A stretch of DNA of 13,977 bases from Legionellales bacterium UBA4759 (GTDB lineage Bacteria; Pseudomonadota; Gammaproteobacteria; Legionellales; Legionellaceae): the NCBI GenBank assembly GCA_002403515.1, contig DHHZ01000106.1, forward strand, positions 1-13,977, given 5' to 3'. Below are positions 6,591-13,977 of this stretch, one piece after another; the stretch's first letter is position 1, and each line of letters opens with the position of its first letter. Under the pieces are notes generated by a model, which worked only from the letters and a program-made list of their open reading frames with translations, did no database searches and had not been told where the DNA came from. Position numbers and translations under genes: made by a program.

Positions 6591-6659
6591 AATGTTTAAA
6601 TTAAGAGGATATTTTTTTTAGTTTTTCATATCTGATGTTAAAAATAAATAGGGATTTTC

Positions 6660-7055
6660 ATGGCAAATTTCGAACAATTTTTTTCTTCGCCAGCCTATGC
6701 AGTGGTAGGGGCTAGTGTCAATCGAGAAAAATATGGTAATAAGGTTTTAAGAAGTTATCTGCAAAATAATCTTAAGGTCTATCCAATCCATCCTATTCAA
6801 GATGAAATTGAAGGACTGAAAGTTTTTCATGAATTAAAAGATTTACCCGCGGAAGTAAAAAGTATTTCAGTCATTACTTCACCTTCAGTAACAGAAAAAA
6901 TTGTTGAAGCCGCAGCTTTATGCGGGATTCAAAATATATGGATGCAACCCGGAGCAGAAAGTCCTATGGCCATTCAAAGAGCAAAAGAACTTGGTTTGAA
7001 TGTAATTTCACAAGGCCCATGTATTTTGGTTTATCTAGGATTTCATGATAATTAG
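6660..7055 (+). CDS. CoA-binding domain protein (Rossmann fold, YccU-like)
   Basis: This small protein of 131 residues consists only of the CoA-binding Rossmann domain that is also found at the N-terminus of succinyl-CoA synthetase alpha-like proteins. Seen are the nucleotide loop YAVVGASVNREKYGNKVL (13-30), YPIHP (41-45), ITSPSVTEKIVEAA (72-85) and IWMQPGAES (93-101). The reaction is unknown in the family; free-standing members probably bind CoA or a related cofactor. TAGGGA about 6 nt before the ATG supports the start. The TAG stop is the first base of a 28-bp palindrome. It does not share an operon with the neighbours on either side. Confidence 0.88.
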   Translation: MANFEQFFSSPAYAVVGASVNREKYGNKVLRSYLQNNLKVYPIHPIQDEIEGLKVFHELKDLPAEVKSISVITSPSVTEKIVEAAALCGIQNIWMQPGAESPMAIQRAKELGLNVISQGPCILVYLGFHDN

Positions 7056-7082
7056 AGTATGAAAGTTTAAACTTTCATACTC
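7055..7082. terminator. 28-bp perfect palindrome between convergent genes
   Basis: GAGTATGAAAGTTT (7055-7068) is followed immediately by its exact reverse complement (7069-7082). It starts at the last base of the CoA-binding gene's stop and ends 14 bp before the stop of the convergent barrel gene. The RNA would form a stem of about 12 bp with a UUAA loop on either strand, followed by only short U-tracts (UUU on the plus strand). It is a likely bidirectional terminator. Confidence 0.62.
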
Positions 7083-7096
7083 TTTCAGTATTGTAT

Positions 7097-7808
7097 TTAC
7101 GAAGTATAAATTAGAGAAATTCCAACATAGTTTTGATGAGAGTTCATTTGTTTTTGAAGATTAAAAGCTTGGAAATATGAACCCCAAGTTGGATAGTAGG
7201 TGTAAAAATAATCAACAGCAACACCAATATTTTCAGTGAAACCATGGGCAATACCAGCACCAAAGCGTCCACCCACAGAATGACCTGATTGGTAAAGACC
7301 TAGAGGATTGGCTGTGTCAGTTGCTTGTTGATTGATTTCAATATCTCTAAATGAAAGTCCTGTACGCGCATATAATAAAGAGTTTGGATGAAAACGAATA
7401 CCAGGTAACAAGTCTAGTCCCATGTAATCTTTAAATGTGTATTGGTCAGTGTAAAAATTACCCTGTCCGACATTGCTGACACCTGGTGTTGTAATAGTGG
7501 CCGTATGTCCTGGGAAATAAGTATTGGCTTCAATACCTAAATAGTATTTATCCAACCAAGTATGACCATAACCAATATACACATTACCTACAACTTGACT
7601 GATGGATGAAGTTTTTTGAGTGGCATCGTTGTTGATGACATAGATATCATTTTTCAGTGTCACTATTGAAGTTTCCACCAAATCCAACACCGGCATAAAA
7701 ACTTTCTTTAGGTTTGAAATCAGCAATAACAACAGGACCCATACTACCTGCATATGATAGTGATGAAATCGCTAAAGCTAATGTTGATGGAATGATTTTT
7801 TTAATCAT
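7097..7808 (-). pseudogene. Opacity-type outer-membrane beta-barrel protein, frameshifted
   Basis: From ATG 7808 (AAGGAAG 7 nt upstream) the frame reads MIKKIIPSTLALAIS..., a signal peptide ending Ser-Tyr-Ala (20), then FYAGVGFGGNFNSDTEK and a TGA stop at 7647-7649 after 53 residues. Removing one A from the A5 run (7650-7654) joins this exactly to the second frame, which continues NDIYVINND and runs to the stop at 7097, giving about 236 residues. The long second part alternates short beta strands (YIGYGHTW, YYLGIEANTYF, LLYARTGLSF, GGRFGAGIAHGF, IGVAVDYFYTYYPTW, NYVGISLIYTS), as in eight-stranded barrels of Legionella- and Coxiella-type surface proteins. Its start overlaps the cyclase stop (ATGA), so it is the second gene of that operon. 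It may be a true pseudogene, a sequencing error, or use +1 frameshifting at AAA-UGA. Confidence 0.82.
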
Positions 7809-8587
7809 CGATTATCTTCCTTATGATGATGAATAATGGCAAATACACGGGTGGGTCCGCCACTGCCGCCTTTGATTTTCATTGGTGCTGCAATAATGAA
7901 ATTGTGAATGGGGTCCAATTGGTCTAAATTTTTTAAATTTTCTATGCCATACAAATTCGCCGCTAAAATAATGCGGTGTACCTTAAAGTTTTTTGATTGA
8001 CCTGGGTCCATGCTCGCTGAATCAATCCCTATGCCCTTTACTTTGACTTGTACTAAATATTTTGCGGCTTCTTCAGAGATGCCTGGGAAATGAAGGTTTT
8101 TAGTATCCCCAAAAACATCAGTTCCCAAATAGGTTTTTTTATCATGCCAATGTTTGCTCCAGTCTGTTCTAAAAAAAACTATATCGCCTTTATGAATCGG
8201 CCGATGAGCTTTCTCAAAAGCTTTGATATCTTCCAAACTGATGGCATAGTCTTTTTGTAATTTAACTTTTTCATGAACATCAACAACGATTGCTTGTCCC
8301 ATCAAATTTTTTGGTTTTATTTCATCAACGGTTAGTCCATGTTCAGAAAAATGAATCGGCGCATCGATATGAGTGCCGCCATGTTCGGGCGTGCAAAATT
8401 TAAAAGCTGAATAAAAAAAACCTTCTGGCTTGGTGCCGTAATACACAGTTTTTTTCTCAAAGCCTTTTTCAGTTGGCCAAACAATCGCATCTTTATCAAA
8501 TTCATGTGTTAAATCAATGGTTTGCGCTGCAAAAGATGATTGCAAAATAAAAGTAAAAAAGCCAAACAACATCAATTTTTTAGACAT
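7805..8587 (-). CDS. Exported cyclase-family (kynurenine-formamidase-like) metal hydrolase
   Basis: This 260-residue protein has a signal peptide (Lys3-Lys4, hydrophobic core, cleavage near Ser-Phe-Ala 20) and a complete cyclase domain. The metal-binding motif HGGTHIDAPIHF (69-80) carries His69, His73 and Asp75. Further family segments are VDVHEKV, GDIVFFRTDWSKHW, GIGIDSASMDPG and, near the end, HRIILAANLYGIENLKNLDQ with the conserved His and Glu. Relatives hydrolyse N-formylkynurenine, isatin or cyclic amides. The signal peptide places this one in the periplasm, so kynurenine breakdown is less likely than action on an imported amide or lactone. No clear Shine-Dalgarno precedes the ATG. Its TGA overlaps the ATG of the barrel gene. 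Substrate is unknown. Confidence 0.87.
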   Translation of the reverse strand: MSKKLMLFGFFTFILQSSFAAQTIDLTHEFDKDAIVWPTEKGFEKKTVYYGTKPEGFFYSAFKFCTPEHGGTHIDAPIHFSEHGLTVDEIKPKNLMGQAIVVDVHEKVKLQKDYAISLEDIKAFEKAHRPIHKGDIVFFRTDWSKHWHDKKTYLGTDVFGDTKNLHFPGISEEAAKYLVQVKVKGIGIDSASMDPGQSKNFKVHRIILAANLYGIENLKNLDQLDPIHNFIIAAPMKIKGGSGGPTRVFAIIHHHKEDNR

Positions 8588-8675
8588 TATATGATGGGTT
8601 TTTTTGATGAATTTAAATCACTATTACAAAAATTGATGGCTTGTGCAAGTTGTTAATTATATATTGGATATATTC

Positions 8676-10133
8676 ATGATTAAAAAAAAAGCTATGAAAT
8701 ACATATTAGTCATCGATGAAGGCACCAGTCATACTCGAGCCATATTATTTGATTTAAACGGTAATATATATAAAATTAACGAATACGAGTTAACGCAATA
8801 TTTTCCAAAGCCTGGCTGGGTGGAACATTGTGCCGAAGAAATTTGGCAACATACCAAAATGGCGATTCAAGCTGTTTGCAGTGATATTGATGTTTCAGAT
8901 ATTGTCAGTTGTGGGCTTACCAATCAGCGTGAAACATGTCTATTATGGAATAAAAAAACAGGAAAACCACTTTCTAAAGCCATTGTTTGGCAAGATCGAA
9001 GAACGCAAGATATTTGTAATCAGTTAAAATTTGCAGAAGATGATGTTTTTCAAAGAACAGGTTTAAAACTAGATCCTTATTTTTCAGCCTCTAAACTCAA
9101 ATGGTTGATAGATTACCACCAGTTATCAAACATTGATGATATTGCATTTGGTACCATAGATTCTTATTTGATTTTTTGTATGACAGGCGGTCGGATACAC
9201 GCTACTGACATCACCAATGCTTCTCGAACATTGTTATTTAATATTCATGATAAACAATGGGATTCATCACTTTTAAAATTATTTTCAATTCCACAAAATC
9301 TATTACCCCAAGTTCTTGATTGCGACGCTGATTATGGTTATTTGACCAAAGATATAATTGGTCGCAAAATTCCAATACGGGGTGTTATTGGTGACCAACA
9401 AGCCTCTATTGTCGGCGTTGGGGCAATGTCCAATGGACAAGCCAAAGTGACTTATGGCACGGGTGGATTTGTCATGTGTAATACAGGCAAAAAACCCTAT
9501 ATTCAATCATCAGGTTTACTGGCTACCATTGCTTATCAATTAAAGGGGCAGTGTTTTTATGCACTAGAGGGAAATATCTATGATGCCGGCGCTAATTTAA
9601 GTTGGTTAAAAAATAATTTGGGCTTGATTGAGCATTATGCTGATGCTGAAAAACTCGCGGCATCGGTAGACTCAACAAATGGCGTTTATTTTATTCCTGC
9701 ATTTTCTGGATTAGGCGCACCGCATTGGATTACAAGTTGTGGTGCATCTTTTGTGGGGATGTCGCGCGGCACACATAAGGCGCATTTGGTGCGTGCTATT
9801 TTAGAGTCTATTGCTTATCAAACCCGAGATATATTAGCAGCCATGCAACAATTCACTAATCAAAAATTAGTGAATTTGAGTGTCGATGGCGGTGTCGCCA
9901 ATAATCAATGGTTTTTAAATTATTTGGCAACCTTGAATCAAATTCAAATTGAAGTACCCCATACCTTTGAAAATACAGCAAAAGGGGCCGCATGGGTGGC
10001 AGGCACTGCAATGAATGCAGTTGATGACATTCAAACTTGGCAAAAACATGCTAATATTTCGTTTCAGCCACCGAATTTGAGTATTGAAGAGAGTTATCGG
10101 GGGTGGTTGGATATGATAAAAAGTTTGGTTTAG
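8676..10133 (+). CDS. glpK: Glycerol kinase, FGGY family
   Basis: This is a 485-residue cytoplasmic kinase that phosphorylates glycerol to glycerol 3-phosphate with ATP. The ATP loop VIDEGTSHTRAILFD is followed by YPKPGW-like YFPKPGWVEH and all glycerol-contact residues: NQRE (Arg85, Glu86), AIVWQDRR (Trp105), DPYFS (Tyr135) and GDQQAS (Asp240, Gln241). TYGTGGF and VDGGVANNQWF also match GlpK rather than xylulose or gluconate kinases. The E. coli loop GGKGGTRIP that binds fructose bisphosphate is shortened to IGRKIP, and the C-terminal IIA-Glc contact region is not conserved, so E. coli-type inhibition is not expected. ATG 8676 has GGA 7 nt upstream; ATG 8694 (479 residues) is an alternative without Shine-Dalgarno, and an A9 run lies between them. 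It is first in a likely operon with the next two genes. No glpF or glpD is nearby. Confidence 0.92.
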   Translation: MIKKKAMKYILVIDEGTSHTRAILFDLNGNIYKINEYELTQYFPKPGWVEHCAEEIWQHTKMAIQAVCSDIDVSDIVSCGLTNQRETCLLWNKKTGKPLSKAIVWQDRRTQDICNQLKFAEDDVFQRTGLKLDPYFSASKLKWLIDYHQLSNIDDIAFGTIDSYLIFCMTGGRIHATDITNASRTLLFNIHDKQWDSSLLKLFSIPQNLLPQVLDCDADYGYLTKDIIGRKIPIRGVIGDQQASIVGVGAMSNGQAKVTYGTGGFVMCNTGKKPYIQSSGLLATIAYQLKGQCFYALEGNIYDAGANLSWLKNNLGLIEHYADAEKLAASVDSTNGVYFIPAFSGLGAPHWITSCGASFVGMSRGTHKAHLVRAILESIAYQTRDILAAMQQFTNQKLVNLSVDGGVANNQWFLNYLATLNQIQIEVPHTFENTAKGAAWVAGTAMNAVDDIQTWQKHANISFQPPNLSIEESYRGWLDMIKSLV

Positions 10134-10160
10134 AAAATTTTTGAAGTTTAGGAGTAAGAC

Positions 10161-10934
10161 ATGGCAAAAAAAAGAGGATGCCGAATAGAGATACCATTTT
10201 CAAGACGTTGTATGATTGATTTTATGTATTTTAGTCAAAAAATGTCTAAACATTTAGTCAGTGCTGAACTGAATTTAGATTTATCTGAGCTTGCAAGAGC
10301 GCGAGAAAAGTCCCAACAAAAAATCAGTTGGTTTGCAATTTACATCAAAGCTTTTGCGATGGTATCAGCCAAATATCCAGAGTTAAGACAGGTTTTATTT
10401 TCTTATCCGTTTCCATATCTTTATCAGTACCATCGAACTGTTGCAATGCTTGCCATTGAACGAGAAATTGAGCAAGAAAATATGGTGATGTATTTAAAAA
10501 TTGATAGCCCAGAAAAATTGTCTTTGGAATCCATCCATCAAATGATTCATGAATCAAAAACCATGAATCCACAAGATAATTTATCCTTTCGTCGATTTTT
10601 AAAATTCAACCGTTTTCCATTTTTATTACGCCGTTTATATTGGTGGATGGGGGTTCATTTGCCTATGTTTAAAATGCATTATTTTGGAACTTTTGGGGTC
10701 ACTGGCGCTGGGCGTGGGTTACGATCTTTAACAATTAAATCGCCTGTTGGTGTTAATTTTGTATTTGACACAGCATCGGGTTTATTTCGATTGTTTTGGG
10801 ATCATCGTTTGTTTGATGGTGTTATCGTGACTCGAATGTTAAATGAGTTGCAGCATATCTTTGACACTACAATTCTTAAAGAATTTAAAGATATGGAAAA
10901 ACTTGAGAACGGTGTAGAATTAAACACTTTATAA
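10161..10934 (+). CDS. Stand-alone E2-like acyltransferase (2-oxoacid dehydrogenase catalytic fold)
   Basis: This 257-residue protein resembles the C-terminal catalytic domain of dihydrolipoyl acyltransferases (CAT-like fold). The key signature DHRLFDG (214-220) gives catalytic His215 and Asp219, preceded by GTFGVTGAGRG (176-186) and a strand VNFVFDTA. There is no lipoyl domain or subunit-binding domain, so it cannot be a normal E2 subunit of pyruvate or oxoglutarate dehydrogenase. Two stretches rich in aromatic and basic residues (143-172, RFLKFNRFPFLLRRLYWWM) are unusual and could touch membrane or a hydrophobic acceptor. AGGAG 6 nt before the ATG is a strong Shine-Dalgarno. The gene starts 27 bp after glpK and ends 14 bp before the transporter gene. 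Acyl donor and acceptor are unknown; transfer of acyl groups to a glycerol-derived product is only a guess. Confidence 0.8.
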   Translation: MAKKRGCRIEIPFSRRCMIDFMYFSQKMSKHLVSAELNLDLSELARAREKSQQKISWFAIYIKAFAMVSAKYPELRQVLFSYPFPYLYQYHRTVAMLAIEREIEQENMVMYLKIDSPEKLSLESIHQMIHESKTMNPQDNLSFRRFLKFNRFPFLLRRLYWWMGVHLPMFKMHYFGTFGVTGAGRGLRSLTIKSPVGVNFVFDTASGLFRLFWDHRLFDGVIVTRMLNELQHIFDTTILKEFKDMEKLENGVELNTL

Positions 10935-10948
10935 ATTTAGGAAAACCA

Positions 10949-12139
10949 ATGACATCAGGTTCTAGTTTAAGCAAAACCTATTTTTTCCCAATGTTATTAA
11001 TATTTACCTTAATCCTCGGTGGTGCTTTTGGTTTTTATTATCCGCATCAAGCAAGCATGATTAAGCCTTTGGGGAATTTGTTTTTGAATTTAATTTTAAC
11101 CATGATGGTCCCTTTGGTTTTCTTTAGTATTGCCAAAGCATTTGCTAATTTAAAAATTCATCATCAAATTGGTAGTCTTTTTAAAAAAATGATTGTGGTG
11201 TACTTAATGACAGGCTTGATTGCAGCAGTCTTGAGTATTTTGGTGGTAAACTTTTTTTCACTAGATGCTATTCAAATTGAGTCTGGTGAATCTCAAGGTA
11301 TGCTGAGTCAAAATGTTCTTGAGAAAATTGTCATGATGATTTCGGTTGAAAAATTTAGTGATTTATTTTCGCATCAACACATGCTGGCTTTAATTATTTT
11401 TTCAATATTGGTCGGTATTGCAGGAACCTCAAAAATCACCAACTTTTTAGAAATTGGTGAAAATGTTTTTATGAAAATATTTTCTAATGTGATGTACTTG
11501 GCACCCATTGGTTTTTTTGCCTACTTTGCCAATATGGTGGTTGAATTGGGGCCTCAAGTCATTTCGCAATATGCTAAAGTGACCAGCCTATACTATGGTT
11601 TTGCCGTGGTGTATTTTATTGTGATGTATAGTGTCTATGCTTATTGGAATCAAGGTGTTGATGGGGTTCAATTGTTTTGGAAGCATGTGATAATTCCTGC
11701 AACCACGGCACTTGGAACTTGTAGTAGTATGGCAACTATTCCAGCTAATTTAGAAGCATCAAAGCGCATGGGTGTAAAATCTGAAGTATATGAAACCACC
11801 ATCCCTTTGGGCACTTTGTTGCATAAAGATGGTTCAATCATTGGTGGTATTTTTAAAATTGCTTTTTTAATGGCCGCATTTCATCTGGATTTCACGGGGT
11901 TTGGCATCATTAGTTTAGCTATTGTGGTTGCATTACTCGTTGGAACAGTGATGGGTGCAATTCCAAGTGGTGGGATGATGGGAGAGCTATTGATATTATC
12001 GGTTTATGGTTTACCCAGTAGTGCCTTAGTATCCATTGCAGCAATTAGTATCATTATTGATCCCATCGCAACCATGTTGAATGCCACAGGCAATACCATA
12101 GCAACATTGATGATTAATAAGATGCTAAAGGAAAAATAA
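10949..12139 (+). CDS. DAACS/SDF-family (GltP-DctA type) transporter with altered cation-site residues
   Basis: This 396-residue inner-membrane protein has about eight hydrophobic helices and the two re-entrant hairpins of the family: GTCSSMATIPA (256-266, hairpin 1) and AIPSGGMMGE (337-346, hairpin 2), followed by DPIATMLNATGN (371-382). Relatives import dicarboxylates or amino acids with Na+ or H+. Compared with archaeal GltPh, the NMDGT cation motif reads HKDGS (292-296), Asp390 is Ser367, Asp394 is kept (Asp371), Arg397 is Ala374, Asn401 is kept and Asp405 is Asn382. Loss of the Arg that holds the substrate side-chain carboxylate argues against aspartate/glutamate. A Lys near the Na+ sites suggests a different ion dependence. 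AGGA 7 nt before the ATG supports the start. It is the last gene of the operon. Confidence 0.87.
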   Translation: MTSGSSLSKTYFFPMLLIFTLILGGAFGFYYPHQASMIKPLGNLFLNLILTMMVPLVFFSIAKAFANLKIHHQIGSLFKKMIVVYLMTGLIAAVLSILVVNFFSLDAIQIESGESQGMLSQNVLEKIVMMISVEKFSDLFSHQHMLALIIFSILVGIAGTSKITNFLEIGENVFMKIFSNVMYLAPIGFFAYFANMVVELGPQVISQYAKVTSLYYGFAVVYFIVMYSVYAYWNQGVDGVQLFWKHVIIPATTALGTCSSMATIPANLEASKRMGVKSEVYETTIPLGTLLHKDGSIIGGIFKIAFLMAAFHLDFTGFGIISLAIVVALLVGTVMGAIPSGGMMGELLILSVYGLPSSALVSIAAISIIIDPIATMLNATGNTIATLMINKMLKEK

Positions 12140-12152
12140 AACCTTTAGCATC
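12121..12152. terminator. 11-bp-stem hairpin shared by two convergent genes
   Basis: GATGCTAAAGG (12121-12131) and CCTTTAGCATC (12142-12152) are perfect inverted arms around a 10-nt loop. The upstream arm is the last coding sequence of the transporter gene and its TAA stop lies in the loop. The convergent orphan gene ends 9 bp further on. No U-tract follows on the plus strand. It probably acts as a bidirectional terminator or 3'-end protector. Confidence 0.6.
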
Positions 12153-12160
12153 TATAATGA

Positions 12161-13977
12161 TTACCTACCCATTCTTGTTGAGCGGTTTTCCAATTGAATA
12201 TCAAGACAAATCAAATCATGTTCCATGACAAAGTTATTAATTTTAATTTTATCTTCATTGGAAGAAAATTCAGATTGGTAATACTCATTTAAAACATCTA
12301 CAAGATTCATAAATCTAGGTTTCAAACCAATTGCATAATGTAAACCTAAATCAATATTACATCTTAACAAATAGGATAGAAAATAAAGGGGATAAAAATT
12401 ATTTTCATTCAGTTCAATAGGGTGCCCCTGAGGAAACACAAAATTAGCAATGACTTCATCAGGTACAAAATCAATTTCATTTCCCAATAAGTGATTTAAT
12501 AAAGATTTTTTACTTCCAAAACTTATCGGAATCTGGTGTTCAATCATATAATTAATCAACATCAGCACAAGATTTGCTCTCATGTTTTTTCTCACTATTT
12601 CATAAAAATTATAATTAAATATAGAATCTGGTAAAAGATTATAGTTTCTAGTTTCTACATTCATGATGGCATGGATTTTTTGATCATCACTGAGTTGATT
12701 AAAGTAAGGGTGTACTAAAATAGCACCCATCAGATTTAAACCATGCTCACTGGGAAAAGGGGCATGAAATACTTCCTTAATCAAGGGCGCAATCCAAAGA
12801 GGCCGAGTGTTTTGCATTTTCATTAATACGCTTGTCATTTGCGTTAAAATGAACATTGGATTGGGATGATTGGTTTTTATTAAATAAATTAATGCGCCTA
12901 ATAGATCATCGAATGAGAAATTTTTATTGGAATTCTCAGGATGAATCTTGATTATTAATTCGTCGGGAGTTCTATCCATATCAAAATCATAAGTCTGGTT
13001 ATTAAATAGCATAGAAATTTGATTTGAAGTTCTTATTTGGTAAGCGATGAATTGATTTGAAAAATATTTTTTCATCAATAAAGCAATACCAACATTGACA
13101 CCTTCAACATCCTCAAACGGATAATTCATTAACTCATAGGCTTTGTTACAAATTTCTTTATCATAAGCAATGGGAAAATCAGGATGTCTGATTTTGAAAG
13201 CAATTAAAATTTTTAAAAGACTGACGGCAAAAAAGCGATTAGATTCATTTTCACTTAAATTCAATTGCATAAATATGTTGACCAATTCATCGATTTTACC
13301 ACTTAAAAACTCAGGGTTCATCTCATACCAGTAATGAAGAGCTTTGGCGATGGTATATTCATAAGGGTGTGGTTTTAACCCTTGCTCTTGGAGTGGATTT
13401 AATCCCTCTTCAAGTATGGCTTGGTTATAAAATTCTTCGAATATTTCTTTTCGAAGAATTGGATACACACTGTATGTAGTCATAAATTGCAATCGAGTTA
13501 ATTTTTCATAAAAAAATGCAATTGCATCTAAGTCAGATTCTATCGGTTCAACTATTCCAACAAATAAACCATCCTCGTTTCTCTCAAACTCAACATCTGG
13601 CGTAGTAAATCTCGTATCATCAGAATCATCTTCCTCGCTGAAATATTCTGACTGATCACAAATATCGTGAGCTCTTGTATAAAGTGGAGAATGATTAATT
13701 TGTCTTAGTTGTCTTGGCATACCCACTAAAAACGAAAAATTACAATGCGTGTGATTGGAAAGAATATTTTGGGCTACTTCAGAACTTATCGTGGGGCTTT
13801 GAGCTAGTCTTTCAAGAGCATAATAGGATTTGGTATCGTCAATAAACGCATTAAACAATCCCATTGAAAATTGAATTTTAAAATCTCGTGTTGTCTGATT
13901 TGAAAAAATATGCCCAATGATTATTTGAAATAATTTATGAGAGCTTAAAAAAGAACACTCTTTAGCAATTTTTAATT
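12161..13977 (-). CDS. Large unrecognised helical protein, 5' end beyond the window
   Basis: I do not recognise this protein. The frame from ATG 13864 gives 567 residues, but no stop occurs in the 37 codons upstream to the window edge and no Shine-Dalgarno precedes that ATG (AATTCAATTTTCA), so the true start is probably outside and the gene is partial here. The visible part is soluble, without signal peptide or membrane segments, and seems largely helical with many leucine- and isoleucine-rich helices. An acidic stretch SEEDDSDD (76-83, counted from 13864) separates an N-terminal segment from the helical body. The C-terminus ends in a basic RSTRMGR. Large orphan helical proteins are typical of Legionellales accessory genes, including secreted effectors, but nothing in the visible sequence proves secretion. 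It converges on the transporter operon and shares its terminator. Confidence 0.75.
   Translation of the reverse strand, partial: LKIAKECSFLSSHKLFQIIIGHIFSNQTTRDFKIQFSMGLFNAFIDDTKSYYALERLAQSPTISSEVAQNILSNHTHCNFSFLVGMPRQLRQINHSPLYTRAHDICDQSEYFSEEDDSDDTRFTTPDVEFERNEDGLFVGIVEPIESDLDAIAFFYEKLTRLQFMTTYSVYPILRKEIFEEFYNQAILEEGLNPLQEQGLKPHPYEYTIAKALHYWYEMNPEFLSGKIDELVNIFMQLNLSENESNRFFAVSLLKILIAFKIRHPDFPIAYDKEICNKAYELMNYPFEDVEGVNVGIALLMKKYFSNQFIAYQIRTSNQISMLFNNQTYDFDMDRTPDELIIKIHPENSNKNFSFDDLLGALIYLIKTNHPNPMFILTQMTSVLMKMQNTRPLWIAPLIKEVFHAPFPSEHGLNLMGAILVHPYFNQLSDDQKIHAIMNVETRNYNLLPDSIFNYNFYEIVRKNMRANLVLMLINYMIEHQIPISFGSKKSLLNHLLGNEIDFVPDEVIANFVFPQGHPIELNENNFYPLYFLSYLLRCNIDLGLHYAIGLKPRFMNLVDVLNEYYQSEFSSNEDKIKINNFVMEHDLICLDIQLENRSTRMGR

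Noticed and set aside
8643..8675. GTG start upstream for glycerol kinase
   Set aside because: No Shine-Dalgarno, and the added residues are hydrophobic and absent from GlpK proteins.
1..13977. CRISPR arrays, insertion sequences, tRNA or rRNA genes
   Set aside because: No regularly spaced repeats, transposase motifs, terminal inverted repeats with target duplications or cloverleaf-like sequences were seen.

Overview
This AT-rich window carries thirteen protein genes (three of them disrupted) and no RNA genes, mobile elements or CRISPR. The proteins look gammaproteobacterial, and I infer a Legionellales-like bacterium: a Sec-exported Asp-box propeller protein sits beside a pro-kumamolisin (S53) propeptide, and there are exported PEBP and cyclase-family proteins, a small opacity-type outer-membrane barrel and a large orphan protein. 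The taxonomic guess rests on protein style only and is not certain.

Left part (1-3366, all minus strand). An exported Asp-box protein (340-1509) lies 13 bp upstream of an S53-peptidase propeptide gene whose frame stops at a TGA at the position where the family often has Trp. Next comes an intact RhlE-type DEAD-box helicase whose real start is 2863. A small exported six-cysteine peptide at 3010-3215 is broken by a one-base deletion in an A6 run right after its start codon. It has a strong sigma70-like promoter with two related palindromes (half-site TCAAA) covering the -35 box and spacer.

Middle part (3367-8587). Plus strand: a DPM1-type polyprenyl-phosphate glycosyltransferase is coupled by an ATGA overlap to a GT39/ArnT-type membrane transferase. 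Together they suggest synthesis of a lipid-linked sugar donor and its transfer to an envelope acceptor. A 4HBT thioesterase follows and overlaps a convergent exported PEBP-like protein by 26 bp. A CoA-binding-domain protein ends in a 28-bp perfect palindrome. Minus strand: an exported cyclase-family hydrolase is coupled by ATGA to an outer-membrane barrel gene, and the barrel gene carries a one-base insertion in an A5 run.

Right part (8588-13977). A likely three-gene operon encodes glycerol kinase (lacking the E. coli FBP-binding loop), a stand-alone E2-like acyltransferase and a DAACS transporter with altered cation-site residues. It ends in an 11-bp-stem hairpin shared with a convergent, unrecognised protein of at least 567 residues. 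That protein's frame stays open to the window edge, so its true start is probably outside.

The broken genes are all exported proteins, while the cytoplasmic and inner-membrane genes are intact. This suggests selective loss of surface or secreted products rather than random sequencing error.
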